Source: Montifringilla adamsi (taxonomy: Eukaryota; Chordata; Aves; Passeriformes; Passeridae). From it: a stretch of DNA of 64,000 nt. Made by a program: the position numbers and the translations under genes. Within the stretch, counting starts at the first letter, position 1; each line of letters starts with the position of its first letter. The notes beneath the pieces were generated by a model. The model saw only the letters and a program-made list of their open reading frames with translations, was not told the origin of the DNA and made no database searches. Of this stretch, positions 13,001-25,164 are shown in pieces. The stretch lies in the NCBI GenBank assembly GCA_017590115.1, contig JAGGNK010013558.1, positions 10,033,752 to 10,097,751 of the forward strand. The letters run 5' to 3'.

Positions 13001-14837
13001 AGATGCATATGCACCAACATATATTTAAGTAAAATGAAGCAGTAATTTTTATTCTAACTTAACAGTAAGTAAGCTAATATACAAATTACATAAAGACTGT
13101 AGAGTTCTAGGTATTCAGAGCCTTTAAAAAGGAGGCCAGAAGTGACTTAACCAGTCTTTTACAGAAAAAATTGTCTCACGCTGATTTCTGCGTTAGGCAC
13201 TAAACAGTTCTGTTTCTTTCTCTACCACTGAACTTGTAAAATTGTGTTTTAATGGAAACAAAGTTATATGATTAGGATTTTGTTTGTTTTGCTCTGCTGA
13301 GCCTCACATAAATCTCAGCAAGTCACTAGATGGCACCAAAAGTAGTTAATTTTTAGATACTGTAATAAAGCAAAACTGGAAGAACCCCTGCAAAAAAAGC
13401 ACTGTTGGGGGACAGTAAGAATCTACACCAGATAGCTGGGCAGCAGATCTGCTTAAATGTCATGCTGTAACTTTGCAGAAAGTAAATCAAATATTTTTCA
13501 GATATGTATGTAAATCCTACGACTTTTTTAACCCAGAAAATTAAATGGCTTAGCTGAATCAAGACAAATGATTTCAAACCAATCTCAGTCCAAACCCGTG
13601 CTTATTGAAAAGAATAAAACACGCTGGGTGAAATCCTGGCCTTGTTGATAAAAGGTTTGAATGCTGATTTGTATAGAAAAAGGATTTCATTCCCTGGCTT
13701 TTCTGTACTGGTTTAAACTCTTTCCTGACATACAGCTTGATCTAGAAGTTTTAAACTCAATTTAAATGGTGCAGCAGTGGACATACACCACGTGCCTATG
13801 AACACAGTAAAATAACAATGCTGTGTACCTGCTAATCTTTGTTTTACTTTGTAATCTGTTGAAATTGCAGGTGCTATGTCAATGACCACTGACTATTCTT
13901 CTATAATTCATATCATCAAAATATTTCACCTTATGAGGAAAGCTGCTTTACCATTTTCATTAGACACATGGGAGCATCGACACATATTTCAGCCTTCCAG
14001 AGGAAAGCCTGTTGGACATTCTGTCTTTCAGGATTCTGGTGTGTTGTAGTAACGACTGTCAACTTCCAAAACATCACAAAGATACACAAAGCATGGCATC
14101 ATTGCCAGGAGTGGGGAAAGCAGATCCATCTATAATTAATGAATATCACAGCAACCATGTAGGAATGGAACATATTCAGTCCTACATTGTACCATTCCTG
14201 TAATGGCTCAAAAATTCCTTTAAATTGGATGTTTAAGAAGGTACTTAAATTTTACTTAAAACTCCAGAGATCGAGAAAGGTTATGGTTATTCTCCCCACA
14301 AATCTTAGGACCACTTTCATATTTTTAAGGCTATTATGAGAAAAGGTTGTAATGACAATCTCAAAAGTTCATCAGAAAATTCCAGGAGCGTATTGGAAAT
14401 GTCAAACTAAAATGTTAGAGCAAATACTAATAGTATGGAAATAAACTTTTTAAGGACTTCTAGTGATATAACATCATAGCATTTGTATAAACAGTTGTCC
14501 AGATGGGATTGTAAAAGGTTAGTAAGTGCTTGAAGTAACAAAGTCCATGGAAGAGGATAAATCACTGATGTGATGTCACACAAATAATGCCAGTAGGGCT
14601 TTACAGACAGTATCTGATTTGTGGGAAGAATACCTGTCATTCACAGGCCTTTAATATTAAATATATGTATTGACTACTCTGTACTGATAGTAAGTAGGTT
14701 CTGATGGTTCTCAATTAAGAAGTGAAAACAGAAAATGGGCCTTAAAGATATTTATGGACAACTAAAAGTTTTAAACAGGAAAGCATGATGTTTTTCTCTT
14801 TTCTTTGGTTTTTTTTTGTTTTTTTTTTAAATTTTAG
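10010..14837 (+). other. GALK2: GALK2 intron (4.8 kb)
   Basis: No gene was recognised. Contents noted are a tentative old CR1-like relic at about 10800-10885 ('tgtggaactccttgccacagaacattag' wording) and a small CpG-dense patch at about 12105-12185 inside otherwise AT-rich sequence. The intron ends in a long T-run and attttag acceptor (14805-14837). Confidence 0.7.
10800..10885 (+). repeat. Possible old CR1-like relic
   Basis: The wording 'gcagtgtggaactccttgccacagaacattag' followed by 'ttcaaaagtactttgaacatc' resembles the C-terminal reverse-transcriptase coding end of ancient CR1-type LINEs (the W-N-S-L-P-like motif and its sequel). It is decayed and based on remembered consensus. Confidence 0.35.
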
Positions 14838-15048
14838 CTTCTCTCAAAGTCAAAAGGCTTGGAGTGGAGAAAAATGTTGAGACTCCATGATGTGCAAACC
14901 AAGCTAGGAGTTAGCCTAGAGGAAATGCTGACCATTGTGGAGGAGGTATTACATCCTGAGCCTTACAGCGCAGAGGAAATTTGTAAATGCCTGGGAATTA
15001 GCCTGGAGGAGCTCCACTCTCAGATCCTTAGTCAAAACATGCAAGATG
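14838..15048 (+). CDS. GALK2: GALK2 coding exon (residues ~253-322)
   Basis: This exon has 211 bases: 70 full codons plus the first base of a split Val codon. It opens [20 protein letters not shown] and closes [10 protein letters not shown]. The segment is the helical linker between the N- and C-terminal lobes of GALK2. It is charged and more diverged from mammals than the flanking exons (for example SKSKGLEW against AKYKSLQW in human, from memory), while the HPEPY and [13 protein letters not shown] blocks are kept. The acceptor is attttag behind a long T-tract, and the donor is ggtaagc with the exon ending at 15048. The splice phase matches the next exon at 22299. Confidence 0.96.
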
Positions 15049-18000
15049 GTAAGCATATATGAAATGGTGGGGTTTACTGCACAATGTTTGTATTATATAA
15101 AAGTTTTATGCATTAATAAGTAGTTCAAGTGGAAGTCTTGCCAGAATACTTGGCTGGAATCTTGGTTGGGAAGTGAAAGAATTGATACCATCATCAACTG
15201 ATATTTTCATTCTAACTTCTAACTTAAAATAGAGCAAACTTTGATTTTGATTGAACTGTTCACAAAGTGATGAAAATAGCAGATCATTTAACTGGTGTTC
15301 AAGGCCAGCATGGATGGGCTTGTGCTTCTGTTCTTAACTGATAAATACATGATCACTTCCTAAAACAGTCACTGGGCAGCAAGTCTCAATCTTTCCTGAG
15401 AAAGTTTCTGTCACTATTACTATTTCTTTTTCTTCCAGGAAGATGTTGGTGGAGATGAACAATTTACTATCTAAAGTGTTTCCCATGTGTTATTGTTTAG
15501 GATTATACCACGCAGTCATGAGCAGTGTCATACATTAAATGTATCCTGGATTCATACAGTAGGGTTGCTAATAATACCAAATAATAGAGAATTTATTAAA
15601 TATTTGTTGATTTTCATAACAGGTTTCCAATTGAGATCATAATCTTTCTGTAAGAACTATACAGAATCCTTCTTCCTTGTTTCCATTCTGTAGCATTAAT
15701 ACCTGTATTCTTTTGGAGTCAAATTACATCCTTATCAGTCCTTCCCAAGACTGCTTTCAGGAATATGTACATTGGATGTATATAGATCTGTAACATACCT
15801 ATCTATACTGACACTTACTTAAATAATTCGTTCATCTGGAGTGATTGTAAATTTTATATATTAACCGAGGACCAGGTCCTGAATCTTCAACCTGTTTGGC
15901 ACCCCAGTGGTATCAGACAGCATGAGACTATCTTATTGTCCAATTACACTGCCAGAAGACACCAGGATGGAATAAGATATCTTAAGCCAGCTCTTTATCT
16001 CCATAAAAAGAGTTTGGATAACTTTGTGCTGTCTGTTCATGAGGAATATATGAACCATGTACCTGCACTCTGCAGCATTTGCCTGGGAAACTGCAAGGTT
16101 GTAAATCTTACACTGTCCTTGCACTCTCCCCTTTATGAAGCAATGCAAGACTATTCACTTACAGATGTTTATACTCCTTATACCTGGTTTATAAAACAAA
16201 ATTCTACAGTTCTACAAAATTGAGTTGCTTATACAAGTTATCTTGATTTTTTTTCAAAAAACAGAGTCTAGATGAAAAATTTAGACATAAAAGCCATAGA
16301 AGAAACTGAAAGGAAATTTTATACTGTAGCTCTGAATACCATTTGCAGATGTTTGCTGAACAGAATCTCTTAAACTGGCATGACCATGATTTCATTTGAT
16401 AAGACCAATTAAAAAGGATTATGCTGAAAGCGTTTTTGCATGCACAATATAAAATTAAATAACAGATTTCTGTAAAACATGCAGAAGAAACAAGACAGAC
16501 CTAGAAAGAATCAAAATCTGCTGTGTTTGTTACACACTGTACAGATTACACATTATGTTGGCTTTGGAACACCAGAGGCTGTTTGAAGAAAACATTTTTC
16601 TTACTTCCTGTCCACTTTCCCACTCTATTTTAATGACAATGCCTGGCTTCTTCATGTGAGAGAGAAAACATACTGTCAAATAAGTAACCTCTTCAGAGGA
16701 TTTCAGAGTGTCATTGAATTTATTTTTTCAACATGAAGAACAAACCATAACATTTAGGGGATCTTTTCATGCCCAGGGATTGTTACAAGTACTGTTTTGT
16801 ATTGGCATTATGTCTCATGTTTAAGGATCTAAAAGTGCTCTGTACATACTAACTTAGCCTTAAGTCCAGCTTCCCTTCCTCTACTCCTCCAGTGACAGTA
16901 CTGTATATATATACAGTTTTATCACTATGTAAGGGTGACCAGATAAAAACTCCACGTCTCAAAGGAACATTCTATGGACTGGCTTTGGTCAAGTCCCAGG
17001 CCAGGTCTGGAAGCCCACAGCAACTCTCCATCCCTTTTACAGCAAGTATTCAAGGATTTCTACAGTTCCCCACTGTACAGCCCATTCGTTCCCCACGTTT
17101 GGAGAACTACAGATGGTGTATAAAGCCTCTCTAAACTTCTTGCAGTTGTTCTTTGGTCAACTCAAAATCCTGAGTTTAAAGCTCCCTTGCAAATGTTTAC
17201 ACATGGATTGCACTTGTGGCTTCTGAACATCTCTAGAAAAATAATATTTATTACTTTCTAAGGTGCACTGTGCCATAATTTTGGCTTGGACTCGACTGCT
17301 TTACAGAACACATAGTGTGTGGTGATTGTGGGACATTAAGTATTTATAAGCTTCACCACAAAAGGATATTCTCCTGTAAAACACTGTATTCCTTTAACCA
17401 TGAAATGTTTTTTCTTCTTAAATGAGGTATTTTTTAAACCCATTTTTCCTTTTCATATTAAAAAAAAAAATTAATCTAATTCTGACATTTAAACCAGAGA
17501 ATGAAAACACCATGGGAGGAGTAGGCATCCATTTGCTGTGTGGATTTGATTGTTTAACTCTTATTTGTCCCCTGGAAAGACAATTCTAAATCTGTGCTGT
17601 AAATTCCACTGGTGCTTGAACAGCCATTCCTGGGCATTGATGGTGACCTGAGTGCAGGAACAGTTTCACACTCCCTGCACTGATGGGTGTCGGTGAGGGG
17701 GTCTCAAGTGTTCTCTCAGGCAGCTTGGGGCACAAAAAGCTCTCTCTGTGCATCAGATGTCCTGCATGACCAGAAGTTACACCTCCAAACTGACGGACTT
17801 CAGAGCACTTTCCAGTTTAAGGGTCCAGGTGCCTAGTTCAGCCTCACCCTGATCCATGTCATGGAGAAATTTTGGGACATACTACAGAAACAGAGATGTG
17901 GCTGCTCCAGGCAGATCCCATACCTAGAGGATGGAGCTTTTGGGGTGTGCCACAGGTTAGGCACAGGAACTGAATAGTCCAGGTTAGTTGCAAAAGCCTT

Positions 18001-21000
18001 GTAAAGCCATCATTCCTCTGGAGGAAAAATCACTTTAAACCAGTAGTTATCATAATCTCAAAACAGGTGTCTGCTAAATGTGTCACCGAATCCAGCAATG
18101 ACTCGCCCCTGGTTTATTTTCAGAAAGCTGGATTGCAAACAGTTACTTGAGCAGTCCCAGGAGAGTAACTGTTCCCCACTTCAAGTAGGGGGTTCACAAT
18201 CTGGCTCAAATTAAAGCCATCTGGCAGCATTTTCTTATATACATTATGAGCCAGAAACCTTCACCCTCATCATGTTCAATCAGCAGGATGCCTAACAGAG
18301 AAGGGTACAATTCCACGTGAGTAATGGTGCTAGAAACTGTCCCCTACACAACTGCGTGTCCGTGAGTTTTTTCCGGTTGTAAATCTCTGACAGTCCCATC
18401 AGCCATGTGTAGCTCATTAATCTCCAGTGAAATGTATCTTTAGAAGCTGCCAAAGCAACTAGAAAAAAACATACAGCCTGGAGAGGTTGGTCTTTAGCTA
18501 AAGGTCAGATAGAATTGTACAGGAAGCCTCTAAAGAAAGGAATCTGCTGAAGTTGAAGTTGTAACAAATAATATGAGTTGCTGAGAAGCCACAACATTTA
18601 CTTATACAATAAAAAAATTTCCTTTAAATGAACTGGACAGGTTTGCACAATTTTTGTAAAGCTAAAATTATAAATATGACCATACAGTTGAAAATCCACA
18701 GTAAACATTTCTGTTATATTTAGTTAACCCACAATTATTTGGGTCTAATAGCCCAGATTTTTGTCTGTTAAGGGATTTTATATGGATTTTGGACAAGCTT
18801 TCATTAACATTAGTCTGCTGGGTCACAGCAACTTGGAAGGTTCTTGCTGCAGTGTTATTTGTTAGTGCCCTGGAAAATGGCACCATTCTTTCAAGGGCAT
18901 TTGGTGGTTTGTAAGTGAACTGAATTTACCTGCTCATGGGTGACCTGACAGAAATCCTGTGCAGGAGCAAATCTCAGAGAACTCAGAACCTGAAGTGGGA
19001 GAAACCAGGCCTTTATTATTAGTTGAGTGGATTACAAAAGTATATTTACATTTTTGGTCTAATTAAGTACCTAATTCCATACATCATAGTAGCCTTAAGG
19101 ATCCATATGCTTTTAAGAATCTGGCATTAGTTTCCTAACCCTGCTTTTTATGCTCTCCTTTGAGCACCACAGAAAGGGAGACCATATAACCCAGTTCTGT
19201 GCAATCCTGCAAGGGTTTCTTTGAGGGCTTCAGTTTTTCCTCTTTCAAATCACTCCAGCCTTGGCTCAGATATAAACCAATCAGGTGTGGGCCCTCTGGT
19301 TTTGTTTCTTTTAACTGTGACTGGCTTAGGAAATGAGTGAGTATGGCTCAGGAAATCAGTGGAGCCAATATACAAGCTGTGATGTAGCAAACAGATTCCA
19401 GTATAAATGTGACTTTTAGAAATATCATCTGTACTCTATCCTCTGTTAGGTAGAGAGGGTTTGTTTGGACTACCCATCCAAAGAGAAGAGATAGAAGAAG
19501 GTTTCTGTATTATCAGAGGCATTTGGTGTTGAAAGCTGAAAATACGTGAATCATTTCATTATTTTGGAATAAGGCTTAGAGAGTATCGAGCTGTTTGCTG
19601 TCCTGAAGATAATTTTGCTTGAAAAGAAAACTGCCTGAGAAGAAAAGCAAGCTACAACAAAAATTTTTAAACACAAACATATCTTTTCTGAAATAAAATG
19701 CTGCGTGTAACAGAGCAACAGCTAATGCCAGGATCCCAGCCTTTAACCGGTACTCATGTGGTAAACGTCTGCAAAGGACTCTGCAAATAACACACAGCCA
19801 CTCTCTGCTGCCTGGAAGGAGCGTGTTCCCAGCCAGAGGAAGCTGTGTCAAGGTAGCAAATTCCCCCTCCACTGAGAGGCTCTCCCAGAGCCAGCACTGC
19901 CCAGGACACAGCTCAGGTCCCCTGGCTGGCAGCCAGAGCCCAGCGCCCATCGTGGTTGGCAATTCCTGACATGACGAGCACAACACAGCCCCAGAGATTT
20001 TAAGGTAATCTGGCCAGTAGAGCATTGCTCTACCAAAGGGTGGTCTCCGAATCAATCACAGCCTTTGGCAAGTCTGTGGCCTGACAATTGAAACCAGACA
20101 TGTTTTCAGTTCATTCTTTGGGTTACTACTGTTCGATGGTGATTTACAAGAGAGTGTGAGCTATGGCAATCTCTCACGCAACTTTAGATATTCCCTAAAC
20201 GAATGCACATTTAGAAATCTCCTTGCTCTAAAACAATGCCTCATAAGAAAAGAATATTTAAAGAGAAACCATCCTTAAAAATAGGCCAAGCTGCCTTTCT
20301 TCAGCATTCAAAAATAGAGGCACCACTTTGCAAAACACAGTGCAACTAACTCCAGCAGCAACAAAATCAGAAACTAAAATATGCTCTTCCTGTGTGATAC
20401 TCTCAAGTTCATGGTTCTGGGGGGCACTCAATTTTCTCATTTCTGTCCTAGTTTGAAACGCTTTCAGAAGGCCTGTTCACAAGACAAACAGCACAGGGTT
20501 TCTCAGTAGCAGGCTGTATTGAATTACAAAATAAATAGGAGCAGAAGCAATATCAGCAGTAGCAGAACACTGCTATGTTAAATGTTTCTGTCTCATTTTA
20601 GACTAGTTGTGTCTCAGCACTATTTTCAGCATTTACAGTTGTGAAATACTCTGGAGGAAAAAAAAAAAGGCATTATAGAGGTGCTGATGAGTTTTAGTCT
20701 GTGAGGGTTGCTGCCTGGAGTGTACAACACGAGAGACTTCATACTGGACCTAATTTTATTTCCAGTCTTTCAAGGAAGATTTCTACATGTATTTGCAAAT
20801 CTAGATTACTGAAAGTGTCAGAAGTGGTTCCAGAAGTTGGCAGTCTCCACAGAACAGCCAAGTAGAAACTCTGTGGGACTGGGTCAGACAGCAAGTTCTA
20901 TTTTAAAAACAGAGCTGGTCTTGCTTCTCCTTTTACCTCTATTTGAGTGTTTTATCAGCCATTTTAGAAAGCAAGAGAGACCGGGAGTTGAATTGAGAGA

Positions 21001-22298
21001 GAAACTTCATCTAAAGAAGAATTTACTTGTAGAAAAAAAAGAAGATGAAGGATGTTCTGAAGTGGTCTAGCAAGGCTTTGCTGTGCTAAAATAAGGAAAT
21101 AGTGCAGTAGGTGCTCCATATGGAGGTTAAAGTCCATTAATATTTACCACCCAAACAGCTCACACAAACCAATTTAGTCATAAATTAAATTATGTCATGC
21201 ATGCTTCTGGTGAACAATACTTCCTAAATAGTAGCCATGGTATTAAAGCAAACAGAACTATATTGGGAGAGGAAAACAATGAACTACAGCACAAGCTTGG
21301 GAACAGCAGATCAATTCTCAGATATTAGTTGCAAACCAAACCTTCCTGTGAATATGGGTGGCTTGTGGTGTCTTTAACCACAGCCATCTCCTTCCTTTTT
21401 ATGCCCCATTATTCAGGCTTGATGGAGGTCTCTACACTGATGGCCACACAGGTTTGGACACACCCCTGACCATTCCCAGCAGAACTGCTTTTTTATGGCA
21501 CAATAGAAAAAATTTAGCCAAAATCCTTGCACTAGTCTTTGATCTTAGTAGGTCAGTACTAACCTGTCTGGGCTTGGCATCTCTGCACATCCACAAAGGC
21601 AGCACTAACACTTTGACAAGTAACCTGTACCAAAAAGAAATCCTGAAAACCAAAGTGAAGGCACCTGTTCTCTTTACTGTACCTTTAATCCAGTATTAAC
21701 TACAGTCACAGTGAGCCTGCATTGTTGAGAAAAGAAAAAAAAATTGGGTGGTGTTTTTTATGGTTTGGTGGTTGTTTTTTTTCAAGGAAAGGTCCATCTG
21801 CACAGTTCCATAATTGCTGCAGATTTGGCCTGGAGCAGCCACACACAAGGCCCTGGGCCAGCAGGTGCTGGCTGACAGCTGCCTGCAGGGCACTGGGGAC
21901 CCTCCAGGTGTTCTGCTGCTGTTCTGCCTCTGTTCTGCTGCTATTTGAAAACCTGAAAGCTTTAGATTAATGCCCTAATGCTGTCACTGCCAACCCTTAA
22001 GCTTCTGCCTTGCCTCTGCAAACTAAGAGAGACTGAGCCTGTTCAGTGGTACAGGAAATAACCAGAGCATGTGTATGAAGCTGTCAAAATGAAAAAAGAT
22101 GTGTACATTGCATTTTGATAACCTCTAAACATTATGTTTTATTAGGGCTTTTAAAGAAGATGTAGGTGAACTTTTGCAGAAGACTTTCAGCCTAGAGAGT
22201 TCTCATATAAAGGATAAATTGCTAAAAAACCACAATTCTGTTGTATTTTTGTATTTTGCTTTTGTAGTAAATAATAATGCAGTTTTCTTTTTGTGTAG
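15049..22298 (+). other. GALK2: GALK2 intron (7.25 kb)
   Basis: This is the largest GALK2 intron in the window. No second gene was recognised. The longest open frame of the whole window (159 codons, minus strand, 19576-20055) lies here but shows no family resemblance or splice context. GC-richer unassigned patches lie at about 17600-18000 and 19760-19980. A perfect AT palindrome, ctgtatatatatacag, sits at about 16900-16915. The intron ends tttttgtgtag. Confidence 0.7.
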
Positions 22299-22500
22299 TT
22301 TCCACCTTTAAGTTATACCAGCGTGCAAAGCACGTGTACAGTGAGGCTGCCAGAGTGCAGGAATTTCAGAAGATTTGCTGTGAAGCACCTGCCAACGCAC
22401 TCCAGCTGCTGGGAGAATTAATGAAGCAGAGCCATATCAGCTGCAGGGAGATGTATGAGTGCAGCTGTCCTGAACTGGACCGCCTGGTCGACATCTGCCT
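22299..22500 (+). CDS. GALK2: GALK2 coding exon (residues ~323-390)
   Basis: This exon has 202 bases. The first two bases complete the Val codon split from the previous exon, 66 codons follow, and the last two bases (CT) start a codon completed at 29341. The peptide starts [20 protein letters not shown] and ends [11 protein letters not shown]. It belongs to the C-terminal GHMP lobe; [10 protein letters not shown] and the Cys-rich [10 protein letters not shown] block are hallmarks of GALK2 and galactokinases. The acceptor is ttgtgtag and the donor gtaagt at 22501. The split codon reads CTG (Leu) where human GALK2, as I remember it, has Arg (DICRKFGA against DICLQFGA here). Confidence 0.96.
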
Positions 22501-22868
22501 GTAAGTTCTGACCACAAGGAAGAGTAATCGTCTGTGGAGAATACGGTTCGAATTGAGGAGAAAACATGACATCCTTGGCTATTGCAATCTTAAAATGAAA
22601 GTATTCTTGTCTCTTCTTACAAAATTAATCTCCTGCAGGGACATTACACGGTCAATTGTTTCCCTGCTGACATCTGTGTAATACTTTCAGATGAAAGCTA
22701 CGGTTTATGGCTTTATTACAGATTTTGCTTTTGGACTGACTCATCGTCACAAGTGTTACGTTAGACTGTTGGCTACTTTTTTTTAAGTTGCAGAAGAAGT
22801 CATAAGTGGTTTTCTTAAAACATCATCTTACTTGTTCTATCTGAACTGTTACTTTTTCTTTGTTTCTT

Positions 22869-23145
22869 AGAATTATAGTGCCATAGAACGATTTGGGTTG
22901 GCAGGGACATTAAAGATCATTGTGTTCCAGCTCCCTGCCATGGGCAGAGACACCTTGCACCAGACCAGGCTGCTCAGAGCCATCCGAACTGGCCTTGAAC
23001 ACTTCCAGGGATGGGGCATCCACAGTTTCTCTGGGCAACCTATTACAGTGCCTCACAACTCTCATATGAAAGAATTTCTTTCCAATATCTAATCTAAATC
23101 TACCTTTTTCATGTTTCTTGACCATTTCAGTACTGCTGCCACAGG
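22869..23145 (-). mobile_element. CR1 LINE 3' fragment, 5'-truncated
   Basis: Read on the minus strand this is the end of a CR1 retrotransposon. It encodes GRFRLDIGKKFFHMRVVRH...RLPRETVDAPSLEVFKA, the C-terminal tail of the CR1 ORF2 protein (endonuclease/reverse transcriptase), followed by the CR1 3' UTR. On the plus strand the first bases, agaattatagtgccatagaa, are a decayed form of the 8-bp repeat that ends CR1 elements. The upstream part is missing, as is usual for CR1. It is an inactive insertion in the last GALK2 intron, antisense to the gene. Confidence 0.9.
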
Positions 23146-25046
23146 AGTTCCAGGGCATAAACAAGCTGTTCTACAATCTTAGGTTGTCTTGAAAGTATAA
23201 TGAAATGTATTGAAATGCCATTTGCATTTTTTCAATTAAGAAATAAGTTGTCCAGAGTATTAGATAGGTTGGACAGCATTTCACTGTTTAAGAAATAAGT
23301 GTGCTGTTACAGGGTTTGACACTCTGCTTCTCTCTGTGCTGTCTGAGCTTTCCACATATAATTAAGTCCCCATCTCTGCCCCAGCATTAATCTTTCAGCT
23401 GTGATCCCTTCCCAACTCAGTTTGGTCATGAGGAAGTTTCAATTCAAAGCACATTCTCTGAGTGCCATTTTGTCCCTTCTCTTGTCTCACATACAGGTTG
23501 TTGTGGTATCAGGCTGTTGTTTCCATGGCTCAGCTACCGGGGACAATGGGACCTGGTACAATCGAGTGTTAATCCACAAAGTGAAAACAAGCACTCAGTA
23601 CTCACATCCTACACAGCATTTCATCCCTCCCACAGGGTCACCATCAAACAATGGACATATTTCAGTCCTTCCTTATTTCTCTTTTTCTGGTATATTTAAT
23701 CACAGAACAGACACCTGATGCTACTTTTCATCTAAATCCAGTGCCTATAGAAGGAATTTAGTGGTTGGTGACCATTTTAACAATGGCTGGGGGAAATAAA
23801 CAGTTGCCCAGCTGGGCTGTCCTACCTCTACTCCATCCCTGTCTCTGCCTCAGCCACCCTGTCCCTTCTGCTCCCCACAGTCCCACAATGGCTCCCTGGT
23901 GATGCCACCCTCCTAACTTGTGCCCCTAATTGTTCCTTCTTCTCCTTGGAGAAGGGTGTGCTTAGTTTGGGAAACTGCCCTAAGCCAGAACATTACTGGC
24001 CTGCTAGAAGGGAAATGTGGGGTGACACAAGGGTTTGCAGGCCTGGGTCAAGAAATGTTGTTTCACTGTCTTTTAGAAGCAGATATCCCATACTCTCCCT
24101 ACGTCTTTTCAGTCTTGAAGTTTCAATTTGAAGTTTAAAAAATTAAATAATTAATACCTTACCACCTTTAGCAGCTTTTTTTTTTTAATTAACTGAGAAA
24201 TTAGTCTGTCTTAGAATGAAAATATGAATTTTCCAAGCATGCAATTTACCATGCGCACTTTCTTCTGCACTCATGGATTTTTTAAATTGCAGTACCCATT
24301 TATCAGGTTTGTAAATCAGTAGAGTACAAAACGTGATTATTTAGGTGGGTCTGATTTCTTTTGCAGACAAGATGGAATGGCCTCTGAGGCAAAAAGCTAC
24401 AAAGCTCAAAACTGAACAGAAGATTTCTGGACATTGACAGATTCTTTTGCATGTGGCATACACGTGCACTTTTTTGCTAAAACACAAAGCAGCCTGATAG
24501 CCACTGGACAGACTGACAGCAACTGAGCAGAACAAGTTTTGATTCTTCTCTTGGGACCCAGTCCAGGGTGTAACTCTGAGGTTGTGTTCAGTTTATTGTA
24601 TCACATAGTAACCACATCATACAATAAGCTGTGACAGTCACTCAGCAGGGCAGTTCCACCAGAGTTATCCCAGCTGCTCAAAGGGAACTGCTGATCTGAG
24701 TGTGAGAGGGGAGAACCATCTCCAGAGTCAGCTGAAGACAGAGACTGAGCTCTACTGATTTATCAAAGATCTTGGGCAATGAAGTCTTGATCCTGTGCAA
24801 GGCATTGGCACTGCCTGTTCTGAGGCACCACTGGCAGGGAAGGAGCTTTATATTGACATCTGCATTGCTTTGTACTGCCCAGAGCTGGTCAGTGCCATCC
24901 AATGAATGCACTTGGACCTGAGGAACTCATTCTCACAGGGCCTGTTCTCAGAAAAGCTGGGAGCAAACTGTCCTGCTCTGGGCAGGGGAATACAAGCAGG
25001 TGTATGCTTAGGAATACAAGCCTAGCCAGATGTGCTCTGCAGTGTG

Positions 25047-25164
25047 GAGTTATCTGTGCCATGTTCCAGTGAACACAGAGTTACCTGTGCCACATTCCAG
25101 TGAACACAGAGTTACCTGTGCCGTGTTCCAGTGAACACAGAGTTACCTGTGCCATGTTCCAGTA
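25047..25164. repeat. 31-bp tandem repeat, about 3.8 copies
   Basis: The unit gagttacctgtgccatgttc + cagtgaacaca begins at 25047, 25078, 25109 and 25140. Copies differ at a few sites (ttatc/ttacc, catgtt/cacatt/cgtgtt), and the last is cut after 'ttccagt'. It is a small minisatellite in a GALK2 intron with no coding sign. Confidence 0.9.
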
